A stretch of DNA of 6,879 nt, taken from contig JAVVUK010000084.1 of the NCBI GenBank assembly GCA_036653215.1, positions 1-6,879 of the forward strand. Direction: 5' to 3'. The stretch is from JADFUS01 sp036653215 (lineage in GTDB: Bacteria; Bacteroidota; Bacteroidia; Bacteroidales; Rikenellaceae). The first letter of the stretch is position 1; each line of letters begins with the position of its first letter. Under the pieces are notes generated by a model that saw nothing but the letters and a program-made list of their open reading frames with translations, ran no database searches and was not told the DNA's origin. Below are positions 5,967-6,879 of this stretch, piece by piece. A program made the translations under genes and the position numbers.

Positions 5967-6879
5967 ACTTGTAAGATACTTGTAAGATACTTGTAAGATA
6001 CTTGTAACAAACTTGTAAGATACTTGTAATATTATTGTAAAATAATTGTAAGACACTTGTAATATTATTGTAAAATAATTGTAAAATAATTGTAAGACAC
6101 TTGTAAGATACTTGTAATATTATTGTAATAAACTTGTAAGACACTTGTGATATTATTGTAATAAACTTGTAAGACACTTGTAAGACACTTGTAAGACACT
6201 TGTAAGACACTTGTAAGATACTTGTAATATTATTGTAATAAACTTGTAAGACACTTGTGATATTATTGTAATAAACTTGTAAGACACTTGTAAGACACTT
6301 GTAAGACACTTGTAAGACACTTGTAAGATACTTGTAATATTATTGTAATAAACTTGTAATATTATTGTAATAAACTTGTAAGATACTTGTAATAAACTTG
6401 TAATAAACTTGTAATAAACTTGTAAGATACTTGTAACATTATTGTAAGATACTTGTAATAAACTTGTAATTTACTTGTAATAAGCTTGTAAAATACTTGT
6501 AACAAATTTGTAATAAACTTGTAAAATAATTGTAACAAACTTGTAAGATAGTTGCGATAACCTTGTAAAATAATTGTAACAAACTTGTAATAGACTTGTA
6601 ACAAACTTATAATAGACTTGTAACGAACTTGTAAAATACTTGTAATAAACTTGTAATAAACTTGTAATAAACTTGTAAGAAACTTGTAAGATGCTTGTAA
6701 AATAATTGTAATTTACTTGTAAGATACTTGTAAGATACTTGTAAGATACTTGTAACATTATTGTAATAAAATTGTAAAATACTTGTAATAAAATTGTAAA
6801 ATACTTGTAATAAAATTGTAAAATACTTGTAATAAACTTGTAAGATGCTTGTAAAATACTTGTAATAAACTTGTAAGAT
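5967..6879 (+). repeat. Array of 83 tandem 11-bp units (core TTGTAA), continuing past the window
   Basis: Consensus unit ACTTGTAAGAT. The hexamer TTGTAA begins at 5969 and recurs exactly every 11 bp to 6871, always in the same orientation and without a single insertion or deletion. It is exact in 79 units. The exceptions are TTGTGA (6145, 6255), TTGCGA (6552) and TTATAA (6607). The 5-base spacer varies widely: GATAC, GACAC, TAAAC, AATAC, AATAA, CAAAC, TATTA, CATTA, TAAAA and rarer ones. Local structure includes a 110-bp higher-order repeat at 6090-6359 and a 22-bp dimer repeated three times at 6761-6826. The minus strand has few stops because the unit lacks them, and all three frames give the same LQVSYKYLTSI-like 11-mer, but stops fall in all three frames and ATG starts are nearly absent. 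I treat it as non-coding. It could be a structural, protein-binding or satellite-like locus; its function is unknown. Confidence 0.95.
6090..6359 (+). repeat. 110-bp higher-order repeat (ten 11-bp units) inside the array
   Basis: The 160 bases at 6090-6249 are identical to 6200-6359, an offset of 110 bp or ten units, giving about 2.4 copies. Even the rare TTGTGA variant is shared (6145 and 6255). This points to a recent duplication of a ten-unit block by unequal crossing-over or slippage. Confidence 0.9.

Noticed and set aside
5871..6758. Four minus-strand repeat proteins of 61-116 residues
   Set aside because: They arise because the 11-bp unit lacks stops on that strand. They start mostly at non-ATG codons, overlap in different frames with the same peptide, and are cut by TAA in all frames.
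5967..6879. CRISPR array
   Set aside because: The period is 11 bp with 5-bp low-complexity spacers; CRISPR needs repeats of about 23-47 bp and unique spacers of similar length. No cas genes are present.
5967..6879. Plasmid iterons or an origin of replication
   Set aside because: The unit is shorter than usual iterons, copy number is far higher, and no Rep gene or DnaA-box cluster is visible. It is not excluded if the sequence beyond the window says otherwise.
1..6879. tRNA or rRNA genes
   Set aside because: I saw no cloverleaf with a GTTCRA-type T-loop and no rRNA-like stretch on either strand.

Overview
The window looks like chromosomal DNA of a low-GC member of the Bacteroidales (Bacteroidota). 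This rests on protein families and domain styles common there: a CTP-type S41 peptidase, a short DUF721/DciA-like protein, a secreted C69 dipeptidase and a small lipoprotein. Both divergent promoters carry the Bacteroidetes -7 element TAnnTTTG, and starts lack Shine-Dalgarno sequences. The assignment is by recall of families, not by a search.

Layout. Positions 1-208 hold a gene scar. A frame open at the window edge begins with an unmistakable C39 peptidase N-terminus (QHDNMDCGVAC) and loses similarity after about 22 codons. It then runs into a structured 125-bp element with 17-bp terminal inverted repeats (84-208). Five minus-strand genes follow in one tight operon, read from 4068 down to 205: a two-helix membrane protein of unknown function, an S41 C-terminal processing protease, a DUF721/DciA-like protein, an alpha/beta hydrolase and a lipoprotein. 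Two of the junctions are 1-base TAATG overlaps and the other gaps are 3-5 bp. A 62-bp divergent intergenic region (4069-4130) carries face-to-face promoters. On its other side is a plus-strand C69 dipeptidase gene (4131-5759), closed by a strong intrinsic terminator.

Positions 5818-6879 have no credible gene. After an AT-rich lead-in with four irregular TTGTAA copies, one of them in a dyad, an array of 83 head-to-tail 11-bp units starts at 5967 and runs off the window end. I checked the phase of every unit: TTGTAA starts every 11 bp with no insertion or deletion over 913 bp. The hexamer is exact in 79 of 83 units, while the 5-base spacer takes about 18 forms. This array, with a 110-bp higher-order repeat inside it, is the most unusual thing here and its function is unknown.

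How the genes fit together: the operon mixes envelope proteins (protease, membrane protein, lipoprotein) with a replication-associated protein and a soluble hydrolase, so it is best seen as a housekeeping transcription unit rather than one pathway. The dipeptidase is a separate single-gene unit, probably for extracytoplasmic peptide breakdown.
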